This document shows positions 10,601-23,522 of a stretch of DNA of 64,000 bases, one piece after another. The translations under genes and the position numbers were made by a program. Every line of letters starts with the position of its first letter. The first letter of the stretch is position 1. Origin of the DNA: Terfezia claveryi (lineage: Eukaryota; Ascomycota; Pezizomycetes; Pezizales; Pezizaceae); assembly GCA_015179025.1 (NCBI GenBank), contig WHUX01000030.1, positions 1 to 64,000 of the forward strand, given 5' to 3'. The notes beneath the pieces were generated by a model. It did not search any database, was not told the DNA's origin, and saw only the letters and a list, made by a program, of their open reading frames with translations.

Positions 10601-11386
10601 CTTGGTCACGTGCCGATAGCCTGATGGTCACGTACCACTAGTTTAGCCTGGTCAACGCTTGTATTTGTGTTTTCTAGGCAATCTAGCTGGATATGGATAG
10701 GCAAAAATGAGAAAGAAGTGTAGGGAACGAAAATCTTCACTTCCTGATTTTAGATGTAAGCGCAAGTTTATATACTAGTAGTAGTTAATAAGTTTCTGTA
10801 GAATTCTATATTATTATAGGGCTTTTAGTATAAGTTATATACTAACCAAAATAATTGAAACATATTAACTAGTTTAAAAGTTTTTAGATAAGGAATATAA
10901 TATAAATATTATTGCTATTTGTAAGTACTTATGGTTTTAACAATTAGTATATATATTAGCTTAAGAAGAGGCAAGTTCTACTACTATTTGTTCTACTTAA
11001 TACTAATTTATATTAATACTTATTTTTCTAAAGCTAACTTACTATTAACTTAGTAACTATTTGTTCTCGTGCCAAGACTCTAGGTATCTGTTGTGAAATA
11101 ATTATTTCTGCTGCGCCAGCTAAGAGTCTGGTAGTAAACACCTCCGAAATTGACTCTAATTTAGCTCCGAATCTGGAGATGCTAGCATGAAATCGAAGAT
11201 ACTAGTATGAAACTATATTTGATGCTTAAAGCATATGATCTAAAGCTTATTTTGTATTAAGAAATAAAACAAAATATCACTATTTAATATTCTTATATCC
11301 ATTGTACGAAATTTATTTTTGCCATTAACGAGTAAGCTGACCAGAGTAACTACAGTGACATACAGGAGGGTACAGAATAACCATAT
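10601..11386. other. AT-rich gene-free stretch
   Basis: A+T-rich sequence with short TA-rich words and no supported open frame. Two GGTCACGT words occur at about 10606 and 10627. Nothing else identified. Confidence 0.4.
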
Positions 11387-13610
11387 ATGTATGATACATA
11401 CTTGAGGGAGATGCTTGTAGAACCCTTAGCTAGAGCCCTACTGAATCTGGGGGGTGATGCTACAGGAAGCATATCAACTGAATCTTGGGAACCGAAGGTA
11501 CTAGTGGTGCTAGAGGAGATATGGTCCAATGGTATGGATCTAGCCTTATTCTTTAAGCGGGTGATGATCGCTAAGTCAAAAAAGATCCAGGAGAAAAAGG
11601 AAACTTTCTTTGAAAACGACGGCTTCAAAAAAGTATTCGAGGCAATGTTACCACAAATGAGCTTTAACTTTACTAAAAAACAAAACTCAAGTACTGCCAT
11701 CCTAACATTAAAACAGACCCTGGATATTGGCCTATGGAGAGTAGTTCAGCAGGTCCTAGAGTTGGAGATAAAAACATATACTAGGGATGCGGACACCAGA
11801 ATGCCAGCACAATCTTTAAGCCCCATCATAGCTACAGAGTTTGAGTTCAAAAAGATAGGCAAGAAATTCGATGAACATTACTCACGATTAAGCAATATTA
11901 TTAGAGAGATTTGTCTGTGAGATGAAAGTCAGAATAATTCTTACAAAAAGAGGAAAAGAGGCAAGCCTGAGATTGGTTGATGTCGGAATTTTTGAGACAA
12001 AAACTTAGTCGCGACAATAGCTATGAGTATGATAGTCTTTGGATACTCGCAGATATGTAACCAACTTCAAACTCCATTAGGCTATTACTTCTAGGCATGT
12101 AGGGTTGGGAAGAGAGTAATCAGTTTCCTAAACCGTATAGGATTGAGTGTGGTATACACAACTATTGGGGATGCAATAAAAGCTATTGGGAAGGTAAATG
12201 CAGAAAGGATATTAAAGAGGATTAAGGATGGTTGTCTATTCAGATGGATGTAGGATAATAATATGATATTCGAGAACAAAACTGGCCAGAGTGTGAAGAA
12301 TCAGAAACTTCTGATACAGTATACATGTATTGCTTTATAGTTTCTAAATTTTCTACACCTAATTGAGCCAAGTGGGGCATGTCCAGTTTCAGATGCAGCT
12401 GGTGCCTTGTTGACGGACATATTAGGTATGGAGGAAAACCAAATGCTAAAAGAGGAGTGGATAAAGTATGACAAGGCAGAACAAATATATCAGAGGCTAA
12501 AGGATTATGAAAAGGGCAAGCCTGGTTTGGAGGTGCAGTTACTATTTTGTGACAAGCCCGATTATGGTAGAATTGATAAAATATATTTGCTGTCCAAGGA
12601 CTCCTATGTGGAATACATGCTAGGTCGAGTGCTGGTACATTTGAGCGACATATTATGGAAGCACTTCGGAACTGTGCTGTCTGAGTAGTCGAAGAGGAAT
12701 CCAAGTGTGGTCAGGCTATTATTTGAAAGTATTTATAAAATAGCTCCAGTTAAAATGGATGTTCATGCATTAAAAACAATAGAGTTAGATGAAACATCTA
12801 TCTCTAGGAGTGCTGAGATTATCGAGGCCTTGTTAAAAGATGCTAGACTAATGGGTCAGGATTTGAATGAAAGGATTGTTCTACATGCGGGAGACTTAGG
12901 AACCATGCTGAAGGTAGGTACTTTGAGGTGCAATATCAGGGAAATTGCTGGTCGTGGTATAGGTGTCTGTTGGATTTGGCTAATCTGTATAGATGGCAGT
13001 GCTCAAGAGATTATGTATCAGAGATTTTGAGCATAATCATCTAAACTTCCTAGAGAGATTGGATAGGATATTCCATTTGGAGATGGCTGCTGAGGATTTG
13101 CTCTTTAGGGGGCATTGGGGACGTGAGGATGGCATGGATGTTGGATCCTTATGTCATTTGAAGCATGTGCTTAGGTCAAAAGGTGTAAGTGTGAATATGC
13201 TCGAATACAATATATGTAAACGCTTCTCATGTATTTGTGGAGAAGGGTATGTGCTAGCAGCCATAGCTGTCGAATTAGGAGTAAGTGAGTGTGTTGATGT
13301 GTTAATATTATAGGTAGGTAGTTGACTGTGGTGATCTTAAGGTAGAAGATTATGAAGATATATCAGCCAAATTACAAGACGTAGGAAGCTATGTAGATGT
13401 CTATACCTCTATCATCCAGAAACTATTTGTCCCAAAGGCTGTATGAGTAATGAGGGAAAAGGCAGAGCTGAATGCTCTCTGGTAGTAGCATAACATATTG
13501 AAACTTAAAAAGAGAAAGAAGGATTAGATTAGTAATGAACTTAACCGCAACCAATTTGTTAAAAATTGGGCATACTGGGAGAGAGATTTGGTATATAAAA
13601 ACTATCTGTT
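11387..13610 (+). pseudogene. DUF6589-like multicopy protein, broken
   Basis: Coding-like text continues in the plus direction over several frames: 11387-11920 (Lys-rich, EEIWSNGMDLALFFKRVM), 12407-12688 (ERWI-like charged helices), 12707-12960 with NERIVLHAGDLGTMLKV, and 13020-13313 with FLERLDRIFHLEMAAEDLLF and GSLCHLKHVLRSKGVS. The pattern 'HAGDLGT...RLR' followed by 'FHL.M...........GSL..L...L' is that of the fungal DUF6589 family, a repeated domain of unknown function often near transposons. Stops and frame changes (about 12680, 13010, 13315, 13446) show decay. I am confident it is a broken gene and less sure of the family. Confidence 0.5.
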
Positions 13611-14029
13611 ATATTTGTAGCATTATTTTATTGTTTGGGATTTGTATTACAATGTGAGGTATGTATTTTGTTCTCATGCTTTGTATATTCCAATATAGGC
13701 AGATGGCTGATAATATAAGATATAGTGCTAGTGATTCACTAAAGACATCACTACTGAAATTCTCCAAGACTTCTAGATGACTGAAAGTTTGGAAAATACA
13801 TTTAAGAGGTATCAAATGACTAGAGGAAAACAAGGACTATGAACTAGAAATGAGACCTGAGCTCTTATCTAATAAGAATAAGATAAAATCATAAGTCAAG
13901 AAAACACTAAGGATATTTATATTAATGCTAATGTATTAATAATGTATCAAATCTTAGGACGTATGGAAACCAGTTTAGTAGAGTGAGAGAAGTAAGGATA
14001 GGAAATTCTTCTATATAGGGAAGTGTAAT

Positions 14030-14600
14030 AGAGAATGTTGTTTCATTACTTATATAAGTAATTATATATTTTTTGTATTTCCTATATTAATACTATATTA
14101 TATAACTAAGCCTTTTGGTTAAAGAACTAGCCTTCTACCATTTCCTACTGCTTTATAAGTGTCTATAGTATATGGAATTTGCCATGGGAAATTCCATGGA
14201 ACTTGCTATATGAGCACACCCTCATTATGGCCATGTGATATTTATTTAAAGTATGTGACTTATTACTATAGCCATATAACTATTGTTTAGGATATATAAC
14301 TTATTATTATAGCTACATGACCTCTTTTATACAGCACACTACCTTCTGGTGTACTACTCTTTATTGTATTTATTTCCTTAGTCATTAGATCTTAGAGGAG
14401 TATAAATAGGCTACTGGATTCCCTCTAGAATCTAGAAGAAGCAATAAGAAGCAAGTATACAGCTACAAGCAAGCCTATATACTGATTAGATTTAGATCAT
14501 ATAGCTTAGATAGCACAAATTATATAAGATAGATTATACTAGTTAATTACTATTTCCTTCAGAAATGTCCTATATAGTACTCTCCCTACTCTTCTAAGGT
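14030..14600 (+). mobile_element. LTR-like AT-rich fragment, plus orientation
   Basis: Positions 14030-14260 align with the reverse complement of 17485-17702. Shared words include TTATAAGTGTCTATAG/CTATAGACGCTTATAA, CATTTCCTACTGCTTTA and AACTAAGCC.TT. The minus copy starts with TGTTATGGAGAACGTC, which looks like an LTR start, so this copy is the same end in the opposite direction. The following 14260-14600 has repeated ACTTATTATTATAGC-type words. No coding sequence. Confidence 0.5.
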
Positions 14601-14689
14601 CTTACCTTAGCAGAACCGAAATACATAAATGTCCATGTCTATGGATATAGATTGTATAAACAGTACTGAATGAATACTGTCTAGTACCA

Positions 14690-14940
14690 TTTATTACAGG
14701 GAGCAATCTGTAATAGTGCAAGCAATCTGTAATAGTACAAGTAATCCATAATAGTGCAAGTAATCTGTAACTATGTGAGCAATCTATAATAGTGCAAGCA
14801 ATCTGTAATAGGCAATCTGGTATAGTGAAAGAAGCAATAAATCTGTGATAGGCAATTGGGTATAGTGCAAGCAATCTGTGATAGTACAAGAAATCTATGA
14901 CAAGTCAAGGCATCCGTAACAAGCAATCTAGTATTGTTCA
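14690..14940. repeat. Degenerate tandem repeat, about 15-24 bp period
   Basis: About ten imperfect copies of CAAGCAATCTGTAATAGTG. The spacing varies because some copies have lost the CAAG part. The minus-strand open frame over it is repeat-derived. Confidence 0.75.
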
Positions 14941-16803
14941 AGTAACTTAGGAAGGTAGAAAGAATCAGTCATACAATAACAACCAAGATATAGAAGAATG
15001 GAATAAAGGTATTAAATATAATGAGATTATAGAATAGTTGGAACAAAATAATAAAAAAAAAAGAGAATAAGGTAGGCTTAATATATAATCTGTAGATCCT
15101 CAATTAATTATGAGTTAAGTTGGAGGATAGAAAAGCCAATTTGGTAAGTTATTGGGACCCCAAAACTTGCTCACCAAGGTAGGTCTTAGCAACTAGATCT
15201 AAGTTGTACTCACTTTATAGTATACTCTAATCATAAATCAAGTTTTAGCTATTACTTTAAATAATACTAGTATTAATACAATATTAGCTAAGTATTTATA
15301 AGCTAATGTTTTTAATACTAAATGAAACCTCTTGTAATACTAACTTCCTTACCTAGTATATGTTATTGTTTTAGTTAACAATGAGTTTATGAAAGTACTT
15401 TAGTCTAACTTAGATAATAAAAATTCTAGCTGGTCTATACTTCTAATTAAGTTGTCAATAAGAGTCCTACAGAACTATATAGTAGATACTTTTATGCAAT
15501 CAATTTGTAAAGTAAGTTATTTTTTATACTACTTAATAAATATAGGTAGATCATAAAAGGCAAATATATTATTGAATTGTAAATATATTATAGAAGGCCA
15601 ATATAAGTTATAGAATCTATTGCTAAAATTTATGCATGTTTGAGAGCTCTATAAAGCTATAGTTGCTAGCCTATAACACCTAGTATAATTCAAAAAACTC
15701 TTAACTAATACCTAAGTACTTATAAGCCTTATCCAGAATATTAAAACATACTGGAACTTAATATTTAAAATGCTTATATAAGTATTAAGACTCCAGTCTT
15801 CTATTAAGTAATAGATTGCTCTAGCTATAATAGAAAACAAGTACTTCAAGTTATAGTTAAGTTAGAAGAAATAGACCTAAGTTCAAAAAGCTACTATTTT
15901 TCTTAAATCTTTATCAGATTATACTCATACTATCTTTACAGGATAGTATACAACTATATATAATATATTTTTTATCTATAATGACATTTTCAACTATATA
16001 GAAAAATAGTAGAAACATATATACAAACTTTCTAGTAATCCTACCTGGGCTCTAGAGTTTCTCTCCATAATGAAAGTATGTTAGTAGATATTCTAGAAAT
16101 ATTATTTTAGAACTAAAAAACAATCTCTTATCTATAACCTTACTATCATCCTTAATCTATTCAAGAAATTATCTTTGTATATAAACTAGAAAAATCTTAC
16201 TATTTAAGATTCAAGTAGAATATAAGTGAATATTATTTCTATTATATATATGAAGTATTATAAGTATATTTGAATTTACTTTACTTCTCTTTATTTTACC
16301 CAATATATTTTTTAGAAACTACTTTCTTATTAGAAATACTATAGTCTAATATATATTAATTAGGTAGCCTAAACTATAATACTTTATAGCTAAATTGATA
16401 TATAAAAACTAAACCCAAATATAATAAATAACTATATAAATGTATCAAATATTAGAATATTATAGAAATATATTAAAGAAAATACATATATAAAATTATT
16501 ATTAAAGACTATATACTTCCTTTACCTAATCTTTTTAATACTAAAATATCTAGACATACTACTTATATCTATATAGGTGATTAAGCTATTATAGTTAGCA
16601 ATATAGTAGGGTATTAGTTATTCTAGTAAAAGGTAGGTTTTTTATCTAAACTATAACAATAGGCCTATTTATTAATACTTATCTACTTCTTTAATTCTTA
16701 TAGATTCTAAAAGGAATCTAGTACTTATTTATACTTGTTCAAGATCTGATAACTAAGAAAATAAATATAATCAAAAGTAGTATATCTCTTAAAGTAGTAT
16801 ACT
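14941..16803. other. AT-rich block, probably mutated retroelement interior
   Basis: Stops in all frames and a strongly A+T-rich composition, bounded by the two inverted LTR-like fragments (14.0 and 17.5 kb). The text suggests an old polyprotein region destroyed by mutation, but I cannot pick out any protein motif, so this is inference from context. Confidence 0.45.
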
Positions 16804-17473
16804 AGTGGTAGTCAAATGAGAAAATTTTTGTGATCAATTGTATAATTTTTGATCTTGGCCTACACGCTGATTGGCATTTGGCAAAAAAACCTACTTTGCC
16901 AAGATCAAAAATTTTTGATATGCAGCCCTTTCATCAATGGACTCTAGAGTCGATTGATGGTGATGGATAAATCAAAAATTTTTATTGACGGCTTAATCAT
17001 CCATACAAACAACATCCCACCACACTACACCACACCATACCATAGCACAACTTCTATCAAGTAAGCATGTCGCAAGTTAGCATATCCTCTTCTACATCTT
17101 ACAGATGGGAAAAAGAAAAAATAGAAGATCTAATAAGTTGGATGGAGGACAATCTTAAAGTTATGAAAGGCAAGCAAGTGCTTTAGTATAAACAGGTGAA
17201 AGGTGATCTTTTCGAAAGTAAAGATCAGATTACAGCAGTTCGAATAGGATAGAAAATTGCACTCTTGAGATCATCAAGATGTTCTTGAATTCGGGCTTTT
17301 TCAGTATAATGAAGCATTGATAGCTAATATGTTAATCATTATGATTAATCAATAACAACTTTTTTTCAAATTACATGATCAAATGGGACACCTTAATATA
17401 GTTTAGTCTGTATAGGGGAGCTTGGTCAATTTTGCATATCAATAAAAAAAAAATTTCTCATTTGACTACCACT
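16804..17473 (+). mobile_element. PIF/Harbinger-like DNA transposon remnant with 20-bp TIRs
   Basis: The terminal inverted repeats are AGTGGTAGTCAAATGAGAAA (from 16804) and its complement ending at 17473. Both sides are flanked by ACT (16801-16803 and 17474-17476), a candidate 3 bp target duplication as PIF/Harbinger elements make. Inside is a short frame from ATG 17067 with RWEKEKIEDLISWMEDN, followed after a stop by FESKDQITAVRIG, which resembles the Myb/SANT-like protein of such elements. No DDE transposase is present, so the copy is non-autonomous. Confidence 0.6.
17067..17260 (+). pseudogene. Myb/SANT-like (trihelix) fragment inside transposon
   Basis: ATG 17067 starts SSTSYRWEKEKIEDLISWME, then KGKQVL and a TAG stop at 17184-17186; the same frame continues with YKQVKGDLFESKDQITAVRI. 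The aromatic spacing (W...W...) and the closing ITAVRIG resemble Myb/SANT-like DNA-binding proteins encoded by PIF/Harbinger elements. The stop and the short length make it a relic. Confidence 0.45.
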
Positions 17474-17484
17474 ACTATATAAAA

Positions 17485-17702
17485 GGTCATGTGGCTATAA
17501 TAAGAATATACTTAAATAGCAAGTTCTATAGAATTTTCTATAGCAAGTTCCACTAGCTATAGACGCTTATAAAGCAGTAGGAAATAGTAAAAGGCTAGTC
17601 CTTCGATCGAGAGGCTTAGTTACATAATATAGTAGTAATATAGGAAATACAAAGTATATAAGCAATTATATATGCAATAAAATGACGTTCTCCATAACAG
17701 TT
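17485..17702 (-). mobile_element. LTR-like fragment, minus orientation
   Basis: Reverse-complement relative of 14030-14260. On the minus strand it begins at 17702 with TGTTATGGAGAACGTC. The PIF-like element ends 11 bp to its left. With its partner it encloses about 3.2 kb, so the pair could be taken for long terminal inverted repeats, but the LTR-like start makes two separate retroelement fragments more likely. Confidence 0.45.
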
Positions 17703-17858
17703 TCACCGGTAGGAATATAGACGAAAAAAAAAACCAAGTATAGTCGGGAAACCCAATGTCCATAATATACATATGAAGTTAGCAATGTCTATTTAGCTAA
17801 AACCCCAATGATATCGTGCACACTCCAAAAACCAATTTATCTCATTAGTGTGACCTCC

Positions 17859-20800
17859 CTAATTCTGTGGGACACTCTTATCTCCCGTATTCGTCCCTGC
17901 CTGCACTACAAGTACACTCGCCCTGATATTCGCCACGATCGCCGCCTCAGCCACATCCCCAAGACAATTCCTCATCTCCGACCCTGCCCCAGACGGCTGA
18001 TCCAGTGCATTCAGAATGCCCACCAGCTCCTGTCTGATATATGGTCTATGCTCCTTTCCACCGCGACCTAGCACAATCAAGTCACCAGCGTTCTTCTTTA
18101 ATCCATCCAGTTCCTCACGGGCTTTGACAAGGGTGTATTGTAGAACTTGGTTTGTTTCGATTCGCTCATGGTGGACCCGGTTGGCGATGGAGGGTGGGAT
18201 AGAGTCTATGATTGACTTGAAGAATATTTCTTCCGTGGAGGCAACCTCAGACGGGACGTTTTGGTCGCCATCTTTAGCGACGGTGGGGACGTGGGAGAGT
18301 GAGAGGCCTCGGGGAAGGTCTCTTCTAGTGGCGAAGCCGGCGGTAGAACTTAAAGCCGCAGGAGCTGGCACGGTAAGTTCTGGAACTTTAGCATTCGCGT
18401 CTTTCCTGAATACAATATGGACGATTGTCGCTGTGACACTGGTATTCCCGCATAGTTGTAGCACAAACCGAAGAGCAAGTCGATCATCATCCCCACCAAA
18501 GTATGGGAAGAAAATATGATGCGACGGATCAGTAACCGGGGAAACGGTTTGGTCCATATTCTTTCTGGAACGAATACTGCGCATACTGGTACTCCTAGCA
18601 AGCGTCCTCTCCAGACCACCAAAACCCCTATCCACTAGAATCGCGGTACTGCATGAAGTCAACGCAAGGACTTTTGCAATGAATTGATTGTGAACGGAGG
18701 AAGTAAATCGGTTCTCTGGGCTTGCGGTTTGATGATCCTGAAGATCACTGACCGCACCAGTCTCACTCCAAGGGACCAAGAGCAGTTCCGAAGAGCGATC
18801 AGCAGCCCTGGTGGTTAAGACTTCTGCAAACGAGTCCTCAGGTGCAACGGAAATACCTGTAGAGACAGCCAAATGATTCAAGCGCCCAAATGTGCGGAAC
18901 ACATTCAGAACAGGATCCCTATCTGTGAATTCATCAACCTCGGACACTTTCATGACAGTAGACGTACGCTGTGTCAATGCGATGATTCTGAGGCCATCCA
19001 CCTCCAACGGTCGTTTCTTTGGTGCGTTGGAGGATGCTGAAGCTTGTAGCGTTTCGGATTTCTCCTCTAATGCACTGTTTTCAACTTGCCAGGTCTTCGC
19101 CTTATGGACCTTTGGTATGGAAGTTTCATTCTCCCCACCAAGAAGGTTGATGAAGGTGAAAAGACTGGGTAGGCTCTCAAGTCGCAGGAGCATCGCGATT
19201 TTATTAATCCGAAAAGACTGCGTAATACCCTTCTTTCCATCGCTTTCATCATCGGGCTTTTCTGTCACGAGCCTATTTCCGTCCCAGTCGATTTCACCAC
19301 GCTTCCAGCTAGCAAGCTTCTTCTGATACCACAAGGGATAAAGCCACTCAGTCAATGGAGTTGTGGCAAATGTAGTGATAAGGGCCATGACAACAAAAAT
19401 GGTAAAAACACGTTGACTGATAATGCCTGCCTGTAGGCCAATATTCTGAATATCGAATGTTAGTGACCGAAGATCAAAATCCCATCATGAAGCCACGATA
19501 CTTACCAAGACGATAAGTTCTACCAGACCCTTACACGACATCAATACTCCAATGGTGAGGCTTTCTCTCCATACTAGGCCGTTGACCCTGGCTGCAATTG
19601 TCCCTCCGGCAAGCTTGCCGAAGAAAGCAATCGCAACAACACCAACAACATACGCCCACACGATCCCATCATCCAACAATCCAATATTCGTGTTCAGTCC
19701 AGAGAGTGCAAAATATAAGGGGAGGAAAAGCACAGAGACAAAGTCTTCTATCTTTTCCGTGAGCCGAATCGCAAAACCTCTCTCATGGGGACATATCAAC
19801 CCAATCATGAAACCACCAAAAATGGCGTGCACACCAATGATGTCAGTGAAAAATGCCGATGCAAGCACCAAAAACAGGGTTAACGCAACCATGGATTGTG
19901 AGGGCCCATTCTCCAGGGAGCCATCACGCCGCAGGATCCATATGAACACTGGTCGCACAAGGTATATAAGGGCAAGCACCCACCCAATGGAACACAGCAG
20001 TACATATAAGGCTGTGATACCAGTTCCTGCATTCACGAGCGCAACGGTCAAGGCCAAGAGAATCCAACCGACGACATCATTACCAACACCTGCGGATAGG
20101 ACAATGGTTCCAACACTGGATTGGAGGAGCTTGAGTTCAGTAAGGATACGGGCAAGCACGGGGAAAGCCTAATCCAAATGCGTGAGTACATTTCATTGAT
20201 GTTATAATGAAATGGGAAATTACAGTAATAGCCATCGCAACGCCAATGAAAAGAACAAATACTCCAAAGCGAACGTTGTTCGTGCCTGGATCGTCCTTGA
20301 ACTCATTGTGAAGACCATAAGCGATGGCAGCACCTACGGGAATATAAATATCAGCATGCAGTCATATTTGTGCGACGGTACCAGTGCCATGGTGTCCAAT
20401 ATACCTAGGCCAAAGGGCAGTATCATGCCAGCCGCTGAGACACTCACTGCGATCTTTAGATTGGACAGTAGCATTCTGATGTCAACTTCAAGCCCAACCA
20501 AGAATAAGAACAAAACAAGTCCCAAGTTCGCTACAAGAGTCAAAAGAGGCTTCGACTCGTCCGGGAATATAGAATGGTTGAAACCAGGGATCCGCCCCAT
20601 GATAGTCGGCCCTATACCCTAATATCAATAACCAATGCCACAATTTGTAGACTTGACCAGCACCTACCGAGGATAATCCCTCCAATAACCTCCGCAATAA
20701 CTTGGGGCTGTCGGAGCTTTGACAAGGGCCAGTGCAGTAAACGGCATGTTACAATGATAATGGCCATCTATCCCCATACGAATTAGCTCTCCGAATGCAA

Positions 20801-20955
20801 ACAATGAAGGAACTCGTCTCATGGAGGCAAACCTGGATGATAAGTAATGACAAGGGATTCTTCGGATTGTAATCCGATGGATTGAGGCCATCCAGAATAC
20901 CTCCTTGGCTGGGGGCAGTTTTTGCTGGCGCAGAAGATGTCGTCGTCGTCGACAT
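17859..20955 (-). CDS. KHA1: K+/H+ antiporter, KHA1/CPA2 family
   Basis: Six exons, all frames agreeing: 20955-20833, 20767-20668, 20611-20405, 20333-20224, 20168-19506 and 19445-17859. The introns are 55-71 nt. The product is 929 residues. The first 41 residues are hydrophilic and end [10 protein letters not shown] Na+/H+-exchanger domain of about a dozen membrane helices follows, with [46 protein letters not shown] (the GNDxxGW core of CPA2 exchangers) and [18 protein letters not shown]. The last roughly 440 residues are a cytosolic tail. Yeast Kha1 (873 aa) acts in Golgi-type membranes in K+ and pH balance. Exon 5 carries most of the pore helices. The gene looks intact. It stands alone between repeat blocks, and an upstream region of about 1 kb precedes the start. 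Confidence 0.93.
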
Positions 20956-21005
20956 ATTGAATCCGGAGACCTCGCAATAGACTTTCTAACGAAGAACAGG
21001 AACAC

Positions 21006-22045
21006 AACTGAAGCGCACTTAAAATCCTATCAGCCCAACCTCTTGCTTATAGCGCCTGCTGACATGGCAGCATAACACAAAAAGTATAAAGAAGATGGGA
21101 TTCGTAGTCTGGTTATATAATTAAGCTTACCTCTTGCCACAAGCAGCTAGCCGGAACTCCTATTGCCGCCGATGATCAAGCTTCTTCCAACGACAAAGGA
21201 CTCCTGCTAAATATCTGAAGATCGAACTGTGAATTCAACCTGCTTACCATCACAAAGTACAGGTAGCATGCGGGGGGGCATCAGCACTTTTTATACGATC
21301 CCAACCGCATTCTCGATTGGCTGGCTACCTCCACTCCACCTACGCCACGCACTTGACATCATTTACCGGTACTTAGCATGCATGTCAGAGAACCCCCCCA
21401 ACCGCCTGAATTTTACTTGAATCCACCTCGAGCAGACTTTGACCGGTTTAAGCAAAGATCCATGAAGAAACGTCCCAACTGCCAAAAGGCAGGAGGACCC
21501 ACACGTGCGGCACCGGTCGAGGCAAGCCACCCTGCTAGGAAATACAAGAGTGGTAAAGGAGTAAGGAAGCGGTAGTTGCACTTGGCTCGATGAAACAAGG
21601 ACCAATCGCATCGTGATAAAGTAGGCTAAATAACTACAGGTCATCCCTATCAATCACAGCAGGCGAATTGAGATGCCAGAGAAAAAGCAAAAGAATGTTG
21701 AGATGGTTGTGGCATAATCGTCTCAAGAATCACAATCACCACGATCTGGCATGTGCCCCCTATGCCTGCCCCAAATCTCACCTTCCTACTGTATCCCCAT
21801 CCCGTTGTATCGGGAGGCTTAGTTAGTGAAACCGAACTAGAGTACCTCTCACGGTACGTTCTGGCACATGCACATTTTAATACAAGCGAGCGAGTTTCTC
21901 CAGTCACCAGACTCCCTACCTTGTAGGTAAGTCTCCTTTGCAACAGGGGTCGATCGACGTTTCATCAGCCAGCCAATCCCCCCCAAGTGCCTACCCTGTC
22001 TAACTTGTCGCCACGATCGTAAACTACCGTAGAGACTCGAGTTAT
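21006..22045. other. KHA1 upstream region and gene-free DNA
   Basis: Holds the presumed minus-strand promoter of KHA1. A TAGTCTGGTT word at 21105 lacks a recognisable 9 bp flanking repeat. Minus-strand frames at 21363-21943 look like chance. Nothing else supported. Confidence 0.4.
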
Positions 22046-22491
22046 TGGCTAGCGTAATTTCAATGTGAGCTGCTTATGCGGGTTTAAGGATATCATCAGA
22101 CAATGCACGTGCTCATTGTTATATGAACGTCGGAGATTGAAATGTACCGTAATTATCCGCGGTTTCTGGAGGCAGCCTCCTCCTCCGGTCCAAAACCACA
22201 ACTCGGTATGGGCCTAAATCAAGTCCATCAGCTGAGAGAGTCTTCCAGCACCGTCCCGGCCCAGTAAAGCGAGTTTATAATCCACCACCTGACCTCCTGT
22301 GATATCACTAAAAAATATCTTACATGACTTCTAAGATTCAATAGTTTTTACTTTACCCTTTGAATAGATCTTGGCGCTCAAATTGATACGTTTCACATAA
22401 GCCCGTGGCATGTAATGATCAACGTATCCCATAGATACATTTAGTCTGGCTGTTAGTGTATATGCAGCTCACATTGAAATTACGCTAGCCA
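22046..22491. mobile_element. MITE-like element with about 29-bp terminal inverted repeats
   Basis: TGGCTAGCGTAATTTCAATG continues to GTGAGCTGC at 22046-22074 and is the reverse complement of 22463-22491. The word AGAGACT occurs just outside the left end and, in complement, outside the right end. The interior of about 390 bp has no coding sequence but contains one TAGTCTGGCT word (22442). No clear target duplication. Confidence 0.65.
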
Positions 22492-22849
22492 GTCTCTCCT
22501 ATGCCCCAATCTCGTCATTACTGTTTCTTGGCATCTGTGATGGTCTTATGTGATCTTACCTTCCTATATACTTGGGGAGCACTAAATACCTGCTTAATGG
22601 TGCCTCAGATTACCTGTTTTACGGTACCTCAGATTATCTGTTTTACTAGTCTCGATCAGACCCTCGTAGAGGGTCTGTTTTACGGTCTCTCTGATACCTG
22701 CTTATGGCACACTCACGTATACCTAGGTATTACCGTTCCTTTAGGCATTCACTGCGATATATCTCCTACATGTGCATATTCATGTATATATAGAGTGTTG
22801 GGGATAGGTAACAACTACTCGCACACATAACATATGCTCACGTACATTC

Positions 22850-22985
22850 GCACACGTACATACATACTCATACATACATACATACATACTCATACATACT
22901 TGCGTACTTTTGTGCGCATTCACACAGTGAAGTGTTTCTTCGTTGACCACTGTCTATCTTATCCGCTTGCTAGTGTTGCTGCAAC
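22850..22985 (+). repeat. Dispersed repeat, copy 1 (partner at 58.19 kb)
   Basis: A CATACATACATA microsatellite followed by CATACTTGCRTACTTTYGTG, CACTCACAC, then TTTCTTCGTTGACCA and CTATCTTATCCGCTTGCTAG and TGTTGCTGC. The same order occurs at 58186-58315 in the same orientation, so this is a dispersed repeat of at least 130 bp whose copies differ mainly in the microsatellite length. Confidence 0.75.
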
Positions 22986-23207
22986 ATTCCCAACATCTCC
23001 AACATCCCCAACTTTCTGACCCAGCCCAAGAACGAAGGCACCACACTCCGGCTCCATTCCAACCACTCCATATCAAACCTCCAGTTCCGATTTTTGCCCT
23101 CCATCGCAACCACCTCGTCTGATCCCACTCTGTCTCACCCCTTTATACCAAACATCCAGTTCCGCCATAGTTGAACACATCAAGCAGTACTTCACTACAC
23201 ATGAATT

Positions 23208-23522
23208 GTGGGACGAAAACGACTTTTTCGAACATTGCACGCAACCACCATTCGAGGAGCTCCAGTCGGATCGTCGGATCGTCCGAAATTGAAGAATTAT
23301 TGGCTTGATTCACTTAAAAATCTTGCAGCGAAAGGAGATCGGTTCAATGAACCAGACTACGACGCGCATTTGTTCAATCACACCATTACAAACTCTAAAA
23401 AAAAGATTAAAGCAGGTAAGAGATATGTCCGACTTCCCCCGGGGCAAACCATACTGGTAATTTCTGGTATGAATCTTGAGGTCATTATTAAGACACTCAA
23501 GATCTCGTGCAAAAGCTGCTAA
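23208..23522 (+). CDS. Hypothetical repeat-associated reading frame
   Basis: A 104-codon frame (about 70 residues coding-like: LKNYWLDSLKNLAAKGDRFN, NHTITNSKKKIKAGKRYVRL) downstream of the dispersed repeat at 22850. A second coding-like piece (HELWDENDFFEHCTQPPFEE) precedes it in another frame at about 23195-23290, so the gene may be frameshifted. The family is not recognised. It could belong to a repeat whose 5' region is the element shared with 58.19 kb. Confidence 0.25.
   Translation: MGRKRLFRTLHATTIRGAPVGSSDRPKLKNYWLDSLKNLAAKGDRFNEPDYDAHLFNHTITNSKKKIKAGKRYVRLPPGQTILVISGMNLEVIIKTLKISCKSC

Noticed and set aside
14690..14940. CRISPR-like array
   Set aside because: The repeats are imperfect, their spacing varies and there are no unique spacers; the organism is a fungus. 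It is a degenerate tandem repeat.
14030..17702. One 3.6-kb DNA transposon with 220-bp terminal inverted repeats
   Set aside because: The ends resemble LTR starts (TGTTATGG) and the enclosed PIF-like element has its own ends, so two opposed retroelement fragments explain it better.
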